Notes: a model not told the origin generated them from the letters alone. A DNA stretch of 64,000 nt from Lentisalinibacter salinarum (GCF_040706555.1 NZ_JAPDRH010000002.1:806001-870000); one strand, 5' to 3'; positions 15,718-24,374 are shown, numbered from the stretch's first letter. Numbers and translations: made by a program.

Positions 15718-16869
15718 TCAGGCGGCTACCGGGCACTCCCGGAGCAGCGAGTTCCAGTCGGCACGCGCCTCCTGGAAGCGGGCCTTCGCCTCGGCGACCC
15801 GGCGGCGCGCGGACTCGCGTATATCGTCGGAGTAATTCGAGACCTGGCCCTGCAGCACCTTGCGCTGCTCCTTGGCCGCCGCCTCCCAGTCCACCAGCCG
15901 CTGGCGCAGCCGCTCGTAGCGCCTCGCCGCCTGCTCGCCGAAGTTGGCGCGGAGCCGGTGCGAGGCGTCCGCCGTCTCTTCCAGCCAGGTATCCAGCCGG
16001 GTCTTCTCGCCGTCCAGGCGGGCGGCCATGATGCGGAAGTCGGACACACGCTTGAGGTCCCACGCGAGACCCAGCTTCTCGAGCATGGCGATGGTCCACT
16101 TGCTGGGATCGAACTGATACCAGCGCACGCCGTTACGGTAGTCGCCGCCGAACCGGTGGTGGAAGTTGTGGTAGCCCTCGCCGAAGGTAAGGAATGCCAC
16201 CAGCCAGTTGTCCTTGGCCGTGGCATCCACGTCGTAGGTGGCCTTGCCGAAGGTGTGGCAGACGGAATTGATGAAGAACGTGGCGTGATAGACCAGCGTG
16301 AGGCGCAGGCACACCGCGATCAGCAGCGCGCCCAGCAGGTGCCCCGTCATCCAGCCGATGGCCGCCGGCGTCAGGATGCCGGCCGTGGTCGCCCAGAGCG
16401 CGTAGTAGCGGTGCTGGTGCACGATCATCGGATCGTTCGAGAGGTTCTTCACGTTGCCGTAGTCGGTATCGTGCTTCCAGAAGATCAGCCAGCCCATGTG
16501 GGCGTAGAAGAAGCCCTTCCTGATACTGTAGGGATCCCGGTCGGTGTCCACGTATTTGTGGTGGTCACGATGCTGCGACGACCACTCCAGTGCGGACTGC
16601 TCGAAGGCAGCCGAACCGGCGAACAGCAGCAGGAAGCGGACGAACTTGTTCGTCTTGAACGTCGCGTGCGCGAAGTAGCGGTGATAGCCCACCGTGATGC
16701 CCAGGCCGCTGATCACGAAGAACGCGAGCGCCAGCCAGATCTCGGCCGCGGCAATGCCGTTGTAGTAAATATAGAGCGGCGCGCCGACGACGCCGCCGAG
16801 GGTCGTCACCGCGAAGAAGATGATGTTGACCCACTGATTCTGGCGGGTCACGGTCGGTACGGTCGTCAT
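15718..16869 (-). CDS. Acyl-CoA/acyl-lipid delta-9 type fatty acid desaturase
   Basis: 383 residues. Three His boxes bind the diiron centre: HRYFAH, HRDHHKYVD and HNFHH. Four membrane segments lie around residues 12-60 and 150-215. The domain order and the HxxxxH-HxxHH-HxxHH spacing match stearoyl-CoA-like desaturases that oxidise saturated acyl chains in the inner membrane. Unusually, about 95 residues after the last box form a charged helical tail (from about residue 285) with heptad-like Arg/Glu/Leu content, suggestive of a coiled coil. The start at 16869 was chosen over longer frames because of AGAGG upstream and the family N-terminus. A terminator follows. Confidence 0.93.
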   Translation of the reverse strand: MTTVPTVTRQNQWVNIIFFAVTTLGGVVGAPLYIYYNGIAAAEIWLALAFFVISGLGITVGYHRYFAHATFKTNKFVRFLLLFAGSAAFEQSALEWSSQHRDHHKYVDTDRDPYSIRKGFFYAHMGWLIFWKHDTDYGNVKNLSNDPMIVHQHRYYALWATTAGILTPAAIGWMTGHLLGALLIAVCLRLTLVYHATFFINSVCHTFGKATYDVDATAKDNWLVAFLTFGEGYHNFHHRFGGDYRNGVRWYQFDPSKWTIAMLEKLGLAWDLKRVSDFRIMAARLDGEKTRLDTWLEETADASHRLRANFGEQAARRYERLRQRLVDWEAAAKEQRKVLQGQVSNYSDDIRESARRRVAEAKARFQEARADWNSLLRECPVAA

Positions 16870-16943
16870 GGATGGCCTCTTTCGATTTTCGGCGCAGATT
16901 ATACGCGCCGTGCCTCCGGCAGCACTGTGGAATACCGCAAGTT

Positions 16944-17720
16944 TCAGGCAAGGAACGCGAGCACGGCTTCTGACCACTCCCGCGGGCGCTGGTTCAGCAT
17001 GAATATGCCACCGCCCTCGATGGTGGTCTGCCGACAATCTCCCAGTATATCAGTAAATACCTGATTTTTCTCGGGTTGGCTGAAGGGGTCGTCGGTGCCC
17101 GAGAGCACGAGCGCCGGTGCCTTCACCCGCGGCAGGCGGTCCTCCATGTGGTACTCCGCCACGGCGAAATGGCCCCATTCGCTGGTCTCGCCGGCCCGGA
17201 ACAGGTCCAGCACCGAGCGCTGGGTGAGCGCCGGATCGTCGATCCAGCCGGCCATCCGGTGCCATTTCTCGGCCAGATGGGAGCCGTCCGGCTGCACGTG
17301 CCACTGCTCGAAGAGGGCGCCGAGCTCCCCGCGGGCCGCCTCGTCCATGTACACGGGGCCGGACAGCACGAGGTGCGAGACGCGCTCGGGGCGGCCGGCC
17401 GCCGCCTCGATTGCGACGATGGCGCCCGTGTGGTGGCCGCCGAGCGCCGCACGCTCCAGCCCGAGATGATCCAGCAGCGTGACGGCCGCCTCGGCATACC
17501 CGGCGATGTCGGGCCGGGACGGCGGGCGGTCGGAGCAGCCGTAGCCGGGCAGATCCATGGCGATCACGCGCAGGTGCTCGTCCAGCAGCGGGATGACCTC
17601 GGCGAACTCGTCCACGGAGCGCGGCACCTGGTGCATCAGCAGCAGGGGCCGGGCCGCCGGGTCGCCGCTGTCCACGAAGTGGACCTGGCCCAGCGGGCTG
17701 TCGAAGAGGTGTCGTCTCAT
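16944..17720 (-). CDS. Alpha/beta-hydrolase fold protein with GHHTGA elbow
   Basis: 258 residues of clear alpha/beta-hydrolase fold: strand-loop LLLMHQVPRSVDEF, AMDLPGYGCSDRPP, cap region, and acid position LSGTDDPFS. The nucleophile elbow reads GGHHTGAIVA instead of GxSxG, putting His where Ser belongs, and the usual C-terminal catalytic His is replaced in EGGGIFMLNQRP. A related group of proteins shares the GHHTG signature. Hydrolysis by the normal triad is therefore unlikely; a cofactor-free lyase, dioxygenase or binding role is possible. Divergent from the ABC-F gene. Confidence 0.82.
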   Translation of the reverse strand: MRRHLFDSPLGQVHFVDSGDPAARPLLLMHQVPRSVDEFAEVIPLLDEHLRVIAMDLPGYGCSDRPPSRPDIAGYAEAAVTLLDHLGLERAALGGHHTGAIVAIEAAAGRPERVSHLVLSGPVYMDEAARGELGALFEQWHVQPDGSHLAEKWHRMAGWIDDPALTQRSVLDLFRAGETSEWGHFAVAEYHMEDRLPRVKAPALVLSGTDDPFSQPEKNQVFTDILGDCRQTTIEGGGIFMLNQRPREWSEAVLAFLA

Positions 17721-17802
17721 GGGGCTGCGGTCCCTTACTCTGCGATGGACCTAGTGTAAGACACCCCGTGGGGCCCGGCGAAAGCTCCATTACAATGCCC
17801 CC

Positions 17803-19719
17803 ATGCTCCAGCTCACCGACGTCGCGCTCCGCCGCGGGCCGAGGCTCCTGTTCGAACACGCCGGCGCCCAGATCCACCCCGGGCAGAACGTGGGTGTAAC
17901 CGGCGCCAACGGCACGGGCAAGACCAGCCTGCTGCGGATGATCCTCGGCGAACTGGCCCCCGACGCCGGCGAGTGCCGGCTGCCGCCCGACTGGGTCGTG
18001 GCCCACGTCGACCAGGCCACGCCCTCTGATACGCGGCCCGCCATCGAATACGTCCTGGACGGTGATGCCGACCTGCGTGCGATCGAGGCCGACCTGGCGG
18101 ACGCCGAGGCGGCCGGCGACGGCACGGCCATTGCGAAAGCTCATGCCCGCATCGAATCCGCGGACGGCTACACCGCCCGCAGCCGTGCTTCCCGCCTGCT
18201 GCATGGCCTGGGCTTCCTGCCCGGCCAGGAGGAGCGTCCTGTGGACACCTTCTCCGGCGGCTGGCGCATGCGTCTGAACCTGGCCCGCGCGCTGATGTGC
18301 CGCTCGGACCTCCTGCTGCTGGATGAGCCCACCAACCACCTGGATCTGGATGCCGTCATCTGGCTGGAGGGCTGGCTGCGGGAGTACCCGGGCACTCTGC
18401 TGCTGATCTCCCACGATCGCGACTTCCTGGACGGCGTGGCGGAGTACATCCTCAACATCGAGCAGGGCCGGCTCACGCTGTACACCGGCAACTACACGAC
18501 GTTCGAGACCGTGCGCGCGGCGCGTCTTGCCCACCAGCAGGCCCAGTACGAAAAGCAACAGCGGGAGATCGCCCACGTGCGCTCCTTCGTGGACCGCTTC
18601 CGCTACAAGGCCACCAAGGCGCGCCAGGCCCAGAGCCGGCTGAAGGCGCTGGAGCGGATGGAGACCATTGCGCCGGCCCACGTCGACTCCCCGTTCCGCT
18701 TCTCGCTGCTGCCGCCGGAGAAGACGCCGCGCCCTCTCCTCACGCTGGACCGGGTAGCGGCCGGCTACGGCGACGTGACCGTCTTCTCCGGCGTGCAGCT
18801 CGCTTTCGCCCCCGGCGACCGCATCGGGCTGCTCGGACCGAACGGCGCCGGCAAGTCCACGCTGATCAAGCTCGCCGCCGGCATGCTGGAACCGCGTCGC
18901 GGGGAACGGCTGCGGGCGAAGGACCTGGCGGTCGGCTACTTCGCCCAGCACCAGGTGGAGCAGCTCGATCCCGCGCGCTCCGCCATCGACCACCTGGCCG
19001 ACATCGACCCGGACGCCCGGGAAGAAGCGCTCAGGAATTTCCTCGGCGGCTTCGGCTTCTCCGGCGACACGGTGTTCATGCCCACCGGCCCGTTCTCCGG
19101 CGGAGAGAAGTCCCGGCTGGCACTCGCGCTGCTGGTCTACCGCCGCCCCAACCTCCTGCTGCTGGACGAGCCGACCAACCACCTGGACATCGAGATGCGC
19201 CAGGCGCTCGCCGTCGCGCTGCAGGACTTCGAGGGCGCCATGATGATCGTCTCCCACGACCGGCATCTGCTGCGCGTAACCTGCGACACCCTGCTGCTGG
19301 TGCACGGCGGCACCGTGGACGAGTTCGCCGGCAGCCTCGACGACTACCCCCGCTGGCTCGCCGAGCACAACCGGGGCGACCGGCGCGCGGACGACAAGGC
19401 CGACGGCAGCGTTGATGGCGTCAACACCGCGGCGGCGAAACGCGAGCGCAAACGCCGGGAGGCCGAACGGCGCCGGCGACTGACGCCCCTGAAGAAACGC
19501 CTGGCGCGCGCCGAGGAATCGCTGGCGGCACTGGAGGCCCGCCGCGGCAGGCTGCAGTCGGAGCTCGCCGACGAGAACCTGTACGATGAGGCGAACCGGG
19601 ATCGCCTGAAATCCCTGCTGGCCGATCAGGCGGACCTGGAGCGCGACCTCGCGGCGGCGGAAGCCGAATGGCTGGAGGCCGCACACGAGATGGAATCGCT
19701 GAAAGAGGGCGAGGCATGA
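17803..19719 (+). CDS. yheS: ABC-F family ATPase, YheS-like
   Basis: 638 residues, the usual length of YheS. Two ATP cassettes: Walker A GANGTGKTS and GPNGAGKST, signatures TFSGGWRMRLNLARAL and PFSGGEKSRLALALL, Walker B LLLLDEPTNHLD twice. The linker helices between the cassettes (KQQREIAHVRSFVDRFRYKA and following) are the ABC-F P-site tRNA interaction motif, and a charged C-terminal coiled coil (about residues 560-635) ends the protein. It has no membrane domain and is expected to act on the ribosome E site. TACAAT at 17791-17796 ends 6 bases before the ATG and there is no ribosome site. Its stop overlaps the next start (ATGA). Confidence 0.95.
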   Translation: MLQLTDVALRRGPRLLFEHAGAQIHPGQNVGVTGANGTGKTSLLRMILGELAPDAGECRLPPDWVVAHVDQATPSDTRPAIEYVLDGDADLRAIEADLADAEAAGDGTAIAKAHARIESADGYTARSRASRLLHGLGFLPGQEERPVDTFSGGWRMRLNLARALMCRSDLLLLDEPTNHLDLDAVIWLEGWLREYPGTLLLISHDRDFLDGVAEYILNIEQGRLTLYTGNYTTFETVRAARLAHQQAQYEKQQREIAHVRSFVDRFRYKATKARQAQSRLKALERMETIAPAHVDSPFRFSLLPPEKTPRPLLTLDRVAAGYGDVTVFSGVQLAFAPGDRIGLLGPNGAGKSTLIKLAAGMLEPRRGERLRAKDLAVGYFAQHQVEQLDPARSAIDHLADIDPDAREEALRNFLGGFGFSGDTVFMPTGPFSGGEKSRLALALLVYRRPNLLLLDEPTNHLDIEMRQALAVALQDFEGAMMIVSHDRHLLRVTCDTLLLVHGGTVDEFAGSLDDYPRWLAEHNRGDRRADDKADGSVDGVNTAAAKRERKRREAERRRRLTPLKKRLARAEESLAALEARRGRLQSELADENLYDEANRDRLKSLLADQADLERDLAAAEAEWLEAAHEMESLKEGEA

Positions 19720-20927
19720 AACCCCCGCGTAAGAGGGCCTTCAGGCCCGATTCCGCACCGTCGGACGAAGCAGGGTCGGGCCTGAAGGCCCTCCTACCTC
19801 CGGGTATCAGCCGCCGGCACGTTCTCGCCGGCCTCGGCGCGCTCGCACTCTGCCCGTTCACCCACCGGGCACGCGCCGATGAGGATACCCCCCGCTACTC
19901 CGCGCTCGCGCTGCAGACCCTGTGCGACGCCGTGAACCAGGACGCCACCGCGGAAGCCGCCCGCGCCCGCATGATGGCCTCCATCCGCCGTATAGCCGGC
20001 CAGGTCGCATCGGCCCGTGGGTTCCTGAAGACCTTCAACGGCAGCGACCTGCGCCTGGTGGTGCTGCCCGAGTACTACCTCACCGGCTTCCCCTTGCGCG
20101 AGAGCCGGGAAGAATGGAAGGCGAAGGCCGCCGTCGACATCGGCGGGCCGGAATACGAGGCGCTGGCCGGCATCGCAGAGCGCTTCGGCGTCTATCTCGC
20201 CGGCAACCTGTACGAGAACGACCCGGCCTTCCCGGAACTCTATTTCCAGGCCAACACCGTCATTGCGCCGAACGGCGACACCATCCTGCGCTACCGCCGC
20301 ATGATCTCGCTGTACACACCGACGCCCTGGGACGTGTGGGACGACTACCTCGCCCGCTACGGCGCGGACGCCGTGTTCCCGGTGGCCCGCACCGAGATTG
20401 GCACGCTCGGCACCATCGCCTCCGAGGAGATCCTGTACCCGGAGATCGCCCGCATGACCACCATGAAGGGTGCCGAGATCCTGCTGCATCACACCTCCGA
20501 AGTGGGCTCGCCCCTGCAGACCAAGAAGGACGTGATGAAGCGCGCCCGCGCCATCGAGAACATGGCCTACGTCGTCTCGGCGAACACGGCCGGCATCGCC
20601 GGCACGCCCCTCCCCTCCGCGTCCGCCGACGCGATGTCCAAGGTGGTGGACTGGGAGGGCAAGGTGCTGGGCGAGGCCGAGAGCGGCGAGAGCGTGAACG
20701 CCAACGCCATCCTGGATCTGCCGGCTCTGCGCGCGGCACGCCGGCGCACCGGCATGGCGAATCTCCTCTCGCGCCAGCCATGGGGCGCCTACGAGTCCGC
20801 CTATGCGGACACCGACTGGGCGCCGCACGGCGCCATGGCGGAAGGCCGCATGCTGTCGCAGCAGGCCGTGATCGAGCGCCAGCGTGCCATCATCGAACGG
20901 CTGCGCGAGGACGGCGTGCTGCGCTAA
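19716..20927 (+). CDS. Nitrilase-superfamily protein with Tat-type signal; usual Cys replaced by Ser
   Basis: 403 residues; its ATG overlaps the stop of the ABC-F gene. A twin-arginine signal, SRRHVLAGLGALAL, precedes a carbon-nitrogen hydrolase domain. The catalytic Glu is in LRLVVLPEYYLTG. The position of the Lys reads YRRMIS, and the Cys position reads TIASEEILYPEIAR with Ser encoded by TCC, so two of three triad residues differ. It is either a variant or a pseudoenzyme exported to the periplasm. Residues about 6-28 before the Tat motif are translated from a REP palindrome (19730-19798), giving AFRPD and GLKALL segments; no other plausible start lies between the REP and the RR motif. Confidence 0.85.
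   Translation: MKPPRKRAFRPDSAPSDEAGSGLKALLPPGISRRHVLAGLGALALCPFTHRARADEDTPRYSALALQTLCDAVNQDATAEAARARMMASIRRIAGQVASARGFLKTFNGSDLRLVVLPEYYLTGFPLRESREEWKAKAAVDIGGPEYEALAGIAERFGVYLAGNLYENDPAFPELYFQANTVIAPNGDTILRYRRMISLYTPTPWDVWDDYLARYGADAVFPVARTEIGTLGTIASEEILYPEIARMTTMKGAEILLHHTSEVGSPLQTKKDVMKRARAIENMAYVVSANTAGIAGTPLPSASADAMSKVVDWEGKVLGEAESGESVNANAILDLPALRAARRRTGMANLLSRQPWGAYESAYADTDWAPHGAMAEGRMLSQQAVIERQRAIIERLREDGVLR
19730..19798. repeat. REP-like palindrome inside the nitrilase 5' coding region
   Basis: Two inverted copies of the repeat core (GAGGGCCTTCAGGCCCGA and its complement) around a 24-base centre. It starts 14 bases after the start codon and stays in frame. Confidence 0.9.
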
Positions 20928-20958
20928 GCCGCACAGGAACCAAACGGGGGACCGATCG

Positions 20959-21369
20959 ATGACTACACGAACACTGAGAGGCAGCTGCCTCTGCGGCGCG
21001 GTGCGCTACGTCGTGGAAGGCGAGGCACGGCGTTTCTACCACTGCCACTGCTCGCGCTGCCGCAAGGCGTCCGGCACGGGCCACGCGAGCAACCTGTTCG
21101 TGCGCGGAACGCTGAGCTGGGAGGCCGGCGAGGATCTGCTGACGCACTACCGGGTGCCCGAGGCCGAACGCTTCGGCACCAGTTTCTGCAGCCGCTGCGG
21201 CTCGCGCATGCCGCGCTACATGGAGGCAGCCGGGCTCGCCTTCATCCCCGCCGGCTCGCTGGACACCGAGCCCGACATGCTGCCACAGGCGCGCATCTTC
21301 ACCGGCTCGCGCAGCGCATGGTCGTGTACCGCGGCGGCGCTGCCGGAGTTTCCCGAATACCCGGAGTAA
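20959..21369 (+). CDS. GFA (glutathione-dependent formaldehyde-activating/CENP-V) family protein
   Basis: 136 residues. Zinc ligands are in order GSCLCGAVRY, YHCHCSRCRKASG and TSFCSRCGSRMPR, the pattern of the GFA/Mss4-like fold. The family's names come from formaldehyde-activating enzyme, but most members have no proven activity. The ATG at 20959 has a GGGGGA ribosome site 8 bases upstream; a longer frame runs into the preceding gene. It is 31 bases downstream of the nitrilase homologue and may be co-transcribed. Confidence 0.92.
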   Translation: MTTRTLRGSCLCGAVRYVVEGEARRFYHCHCSRCRKASGTGHASNLFVRGTLSWEAGEDLLTHYRVPEAERFGTSFCSRCGSRMPRYMEAAGLAFIPAGSLDTEPDMLPQARIFTGSRSAWSCTAAALPEFPEYPE

Positions 21370-21427
21370 GCTAGGGTCGGCAACACGCCCTTCAGAGAAG
21401 CCCATAACACGACAAGAGAGTCAGCGC

Positions 21428-22606
21428 ATGAGCGACAACAAAGAATTCGACCTGGTCCTGTACGGCGCCACCGGTTTCACCGGAAGGCTGGTCGCCGAAT
21501 ACCTCGTCCGGCAGTACGGCGACGACCCGGACCTCGCATGGGCCATGGCGGGCCGCAGCGAGGAGAAGCTGGCCGCCGTGCGCGACGAGATCGGCGCGCC
21601 TAAGGACACGCCACTGGTGGTCGCCGACGCGAGCGACCCGGCCTCGCTGGAGGCGATGGCGGAACGCACGCGCCTGGTGCTGACCACGGTCGGGCCCTAT
21701 CAGCTCTATGGTTCCGACCTGGTCGCCGTGTGCGCGAAGACCGGCACCGATTACGTCGACCTCTGCGGCGAGCCCGCCTGGATGCGCCACATGATCGACG
21801 AGCACGAAGAGCAGGCCACCGAGAGCGGCGCCCGCATCGTCTTCTCCTGCGGCTTCGACTCCATCCCCTTCGACATGGGCGTGTACTTCCTGCAGCAGGC
21901 GGCAAAGAAGGAGTTCGGCGCGACGGCGCCCCGCGTGAAGGGCCGGGTCCGCAAGATGAAAGGCGGCTTCTCCGGCGGCACGGCGGCGAGCCTGAAGGCC
22001 ACGCTGGCCGCCGCCCAGAACAACCCCAGCGTGCTGGCCCTTCTGCGCGACCCCTTCGCGCTGACGCCCGGATTCAGCGGGCCGGAACAGCCCCGGGGCA
22101 CGAAGCCGGCATATGACGAGTCCATGGATGTCTGGTGCGCGCCTTTCATCATGGCGCCCATCAACACGCGCAACGTGCACCGCTCCAACGCGCTGCTCGG
22201 GCACGCCTACGGCGAGGAGTTCGTCTACGACGAGATGCTGGTGGTCGGCCCGGGCGAGGAAGGCGAGGCGAAGGCGAAGGCCATTGCGAAGGCCGACGCG
22301 CTCGGCGGCGACAACGCGCCCCAGCCCGGTGAGGGCCCGAGCAAGGAAGAGCGGGAGGCGGGCTCCTACGACGTGCTGTTCATCGGCGAGATGCCGGACG
22401 GCCGCGAGATCCGGGCCAGCGTCGGCGGCGACCTCGACCCCGGCTACGGCTCCACCTCGCGGATGATCGCCGAGAGCGCGATCTGCCTGCTGCGCGACGC
22501 CGCCGACACGCCCGGCGGCATCTGGACTACCGCGCCGGCCATGGGCGAGAAGCTGATCCGCCGCCTGGTCGACAACGCCGGGCTGCGCTTCACCGTGGAG
22601 ACTTGA
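21428..22606 (+). CDS. Saccharopine dehydrogenase-like / trans-acting enoyl reductase family protein
   Basis: 392 residues. The N-terminus has the NADP-binding loop LYGATGFTGRLVAEYL; then AGRSEEKL, TTVGPYQLYG, DYVDLCGE and FSCGFDSIPFDMG, the characteristic order of the family that includes mycobacterial trans-acting enoyl reductases and eukaryotic SCCPDH. It probably reduces a lipid-linked enoyl or oxo group, but in this organism the pathway is not evident. A strong GAGAG ribosome site precedes the ATG. Confidence 0.92.
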   Translation: MSDNKEFDLVLYGATGFTGRLVAEYLVRQYGDDPDLAWAMAGRSEEKLAAVRDEIGAPKDTPLVVADASDPASLEAMAERTRLVLTTVGPYQLYGSDLVAVCAKTGTDYVDLCGEPAWMRHMIDEHEEQATESGARIVFSCGFDSIPFDMGVYFLQQAAKKEFGATAPRVKGRVRKMKGGFSGGTAASLKATLAAAQNNPSVLALLRDPFALTPGFSGPEQPRGTKPAYDESMDVWCAPFIMAPINTRNVHRSNALLGHAYGEEFVYDEMLVVGPGEEGEAKAKAIAKADALGGDNAPQPGEGPSKEEREAGSYDVLFIGEMPDGREIRASVGGDLDPGYGSTSRMIAESAICLLRDAADTPGGIWTTAPAMGEKLIRRLVDNAGLRFTVET

Positions 22607-22665
22607 TCGGCGCCGCGAGTGCGGCGCACACTCTCTCCCCATAAGAACAGACAAAGGGGGAGACC

Positions 22666-23055
22666 ATGACCGAGCTGGATAACAAACCGCCCGGCCTGTA
22701 CTGGACCGTGGCCTGGGTGGCGCTGGTCTGGAACCTGATCGGCGTGGCCACCTACCTGGGCCACGTGATGAGCGAGGCAGGCGCCGCGCCGCCGGTGCCG
22801 GCGTGGGTCACGGGCGCCTACGCGCTGGCGGTATTCGGCGGCACCTTCGGCGCCGTCGGACTGCTGATGCGCCGGGCCTGGGCCGTGCCGATGTTCGCGG
22901 TATCGCTCATCGCCGTCTTCGGCTGGGCGGGCTACGCCTTTACCGCCTTCGAGGGAACCGCCGCCGACCTGGTGCTGCCCGTCCTGATCCTCGTCATCGC
23001 CGCCTACCTCATGTGGGCGTCGGTGTCGGCGAAGAAGAGGGGATGGATCGGGTAA
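22666..23055 (+). CDS. Four-helix integral membrane protein of unknown function
   Basis: 129 residues with four hydrophobic segments (about residues 12-35, 48-67, 72-92, 97-118) and a short basic C-terminus. The start NKPPGLYWTVAWVALVWNL is conserved in a family of small proteobacterial membrane proteins, sometimes labelled sugar transporter without evidence. Strong ribosome site GGGGGAG. Its 3' end overlaps the converging glycosyltransferase-like gene by 47 bases. Confidence 0.85.
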   Translation: MTELDNKPPGLYWTVAWVALVWNLIGVATYLGHVMSEAGAAPPVPAWVTGAYALAVFGGTFGAVGLLMRRAWAVPMFAVSLIAVFGWAGYAFTAFEGTAADLVLPVLILVIAAYLMWASVSAKKRGWIG

Positions 23056-23782
23056 GGGCGTCGATCGCCGCCTCCACCTCGCTATCCGTCATCTCCCGCC
23101 CTCCCGCCAGCGAAGCGCACAGGTTTGCCGAGGCCGCCGGCTCCGGGCTGCGCTCGCGGAACAGCTCGAGGCACGGACCGCCGCCGGCGACCAGGTCCCG
23201 GATCACAGGCGGGCTCAGCATGCCGGCCCGCTCGGCCACCGGGAAGCCGACGATGTTGTGCAGGGCGGTCAGCAGCTTCGGGCCGGCGAACTGGGGCGGG
23301 TAAGGGCCCGGGTGAGCGGCGAGCAGGCGCAGCAAGGCATGGATGGCGAAATCCAGGAACGGATTGCGCCGGCGGAATAGCAGGAAGGCGTTGTGCACCT
23401 TCACCCGGGCGCGGGGCGTACGACCGCCTCCGCGGTCCTCGATCCAGACTTCCCGACCGACGGCATACGACTCGGCAGGCAGCGCCAGGCGTTCCGGCTC
23501 GAACACGAGGAAATCCGCATCGCACCAGACCACCGCCTCGAAACCCTCCTCCAGCGCGGCGCGCAGCGCGAGCAGCCGGGCGATATCGCTGGCCACCACC
23601 GGCTGGCCGCGGAGACGCTCACGCAGGTGGTCCGGGATGGGGTCGAAGAGTTCGTCGCCGATGAAGCGGTATTCGTAGCCGGCCGCGCCGGCCCAGTTTT
23701 CCACGGAAGCCAGGCAGCGGCCCAGCCAGTGTGCCGGGAGGGGGTCGCGGTGGGATTGGAGGACGAGGGTGCGCCTCATCAT
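23009..23782 (-). CDS. Glycosyltransferase-like protein with DxD motif
   Basis: 257 residues. VASDIARLLALRAAL followed by AVVWCDADFLVFEPE is the pattern of GT-A type glycosyltransferases of the GT8/GT32 or capsule-related kind, where DAD binds the metal and sugar nucleotide. A basic region and a conserved VHNAFLLFRRRNPFLDFA follow. No membrane segment. The start (23782 or 23779) directly abuts a REP array and has no visible ribosome site. The acceptor is unknown. Confidence 0.75.
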   Translation of the reverse strand: MMRRTLVLQSHRDPLPAHWLGRCLASVENWAGAAGYEYRFIGDELFDPIPDHLRERLRGQPVVASDIARLLALRAALEEGFEAVVWCDADFLVFEPERLALPAESYAVGREVWIEDRGGGRTPRARVKVHNAFLLFRRRNPFLDFAIHALLRLLAAHPGPYPPQFAGPKLLTALHNIVGFPVAERAGMLSPPVIRDLVAGGGPCLELFRERSPEPAASANLCASLAGGREMTDSEVEAAIDALTRSIPSSSPTPTPT

Positions 23783-23880
23783 GCAGGAGGTGCTTGTAGG
23801 AGGGGCTTGTAGGAGGGGCTTGTAGGAGGGGCTTCAGCCCCGACTCCTTATCCCGATCGGGCCTGAAGGCCCTCCTACAT
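23782..23880. repeat. REP-like array with tandem partial units
   Basis: Three copies of a 13-base unit around TTGTAGGAGGGGC precede a full palindrome (GGCTTCAGCC arm and GGCCTGAAGGCC arm). Confidence 0.88.
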
Positions 23881-23890
23881 CTGCCGGCAC

Positions 23891-24163
23891 CTATTTCTTC
23901 GACATGGAGAGGTGGACCCGGCCGGAGCGGCCCATGCGGCGCTCGTTCATGCGCTGCACGATGTCCTTTACGGCTTCCCGTACCTTCTTCTTCGTCCCGC
24001 GGCGGTGGCCCACGATGGACTGGCCGCCCTGGCTGATCACGTAGCGGTACCAGCGACCGTCGTCGCTGCCGTCCGGCGCCTCCACCTGCTCCAGTTCCAC
24101 GAACTCGAAGGGCTGCTGGTAATCCCGCGCCGGGGCCGCGCTTTCGCGTTTAGTGTTGCTCAT
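23891..24163 (-). CDS. Conserved small basic protein of unknown function
   Basis: 90 residues; the start at 24163 has a purine-rich ribosome site (AAGGTGGGCGGG). It contains a WYRYVISQGG strand pair, a HRRGTKKKVREAVKDIVQRM basic helix and a basic C-terminus, so binding to nucleic acid is possible. I do not recognise the family. It is separated from the upstream EF-G gene by a 211-base divergent region. Confidence 0.75.
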   Translation of the reverse strand: MSNTKRESAAPARDYQQPFEFVELEQVEAPDGSDDGRWYRYVISQGGQSIVGHRRGTKKKVREAVKDIVQRMNERRMGRSGRVHLSMSKK

Positions 24164-24232
24164 CCCGCCCACCTTACCGGATCGGGCGCGCGGCGCAACC
24201 CGGCCGAGTACCCGCCTGCCCGATTCCGGCGC

Positions 24233-24238
24233 TAGAAT
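24233..24238 (+). promoter_or_regulatory. Candidate -10 hexamer (TAGAAT) of the EF-G gene
   Basis: Reads CTAGAATC within the divergent gap. It implies a leader of about 130 bases; no good -35 is visible, so the assignment is weak. A second AT-rich site (ATATAAAG near 24344) is closer. Confidence 0.3.
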
Positions 24239-24374
24239 CAAGAGGATAGAACTGCCGGCGGGGTCCGGCCGGGGGTCGTAATTGCCCGGATACAGGGCCG
24301 ACTCACGCAGGGGGTAAGCTAAGCTCCCAGAGATCCCCTCGAAATATAAAGACACCTCGATAAGGGAGGCATCC

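Noticed and set aside
17050..19686. Long leftward open frame (878 codons) opposite the ABC-F gene and part of the hydrolase
   Set aside because: Antisense to a clear ABC-F with full motifs; product is His/Gln/Gly/Arg-rich without family features, as expected of a shadow frame in GC-rich DNA.
23794..23830. Tandem 13-base units considered as CRISPR
   Set aside because: Units are directly adjacent without spacers, belong to the REP family, and there are no cas genes.
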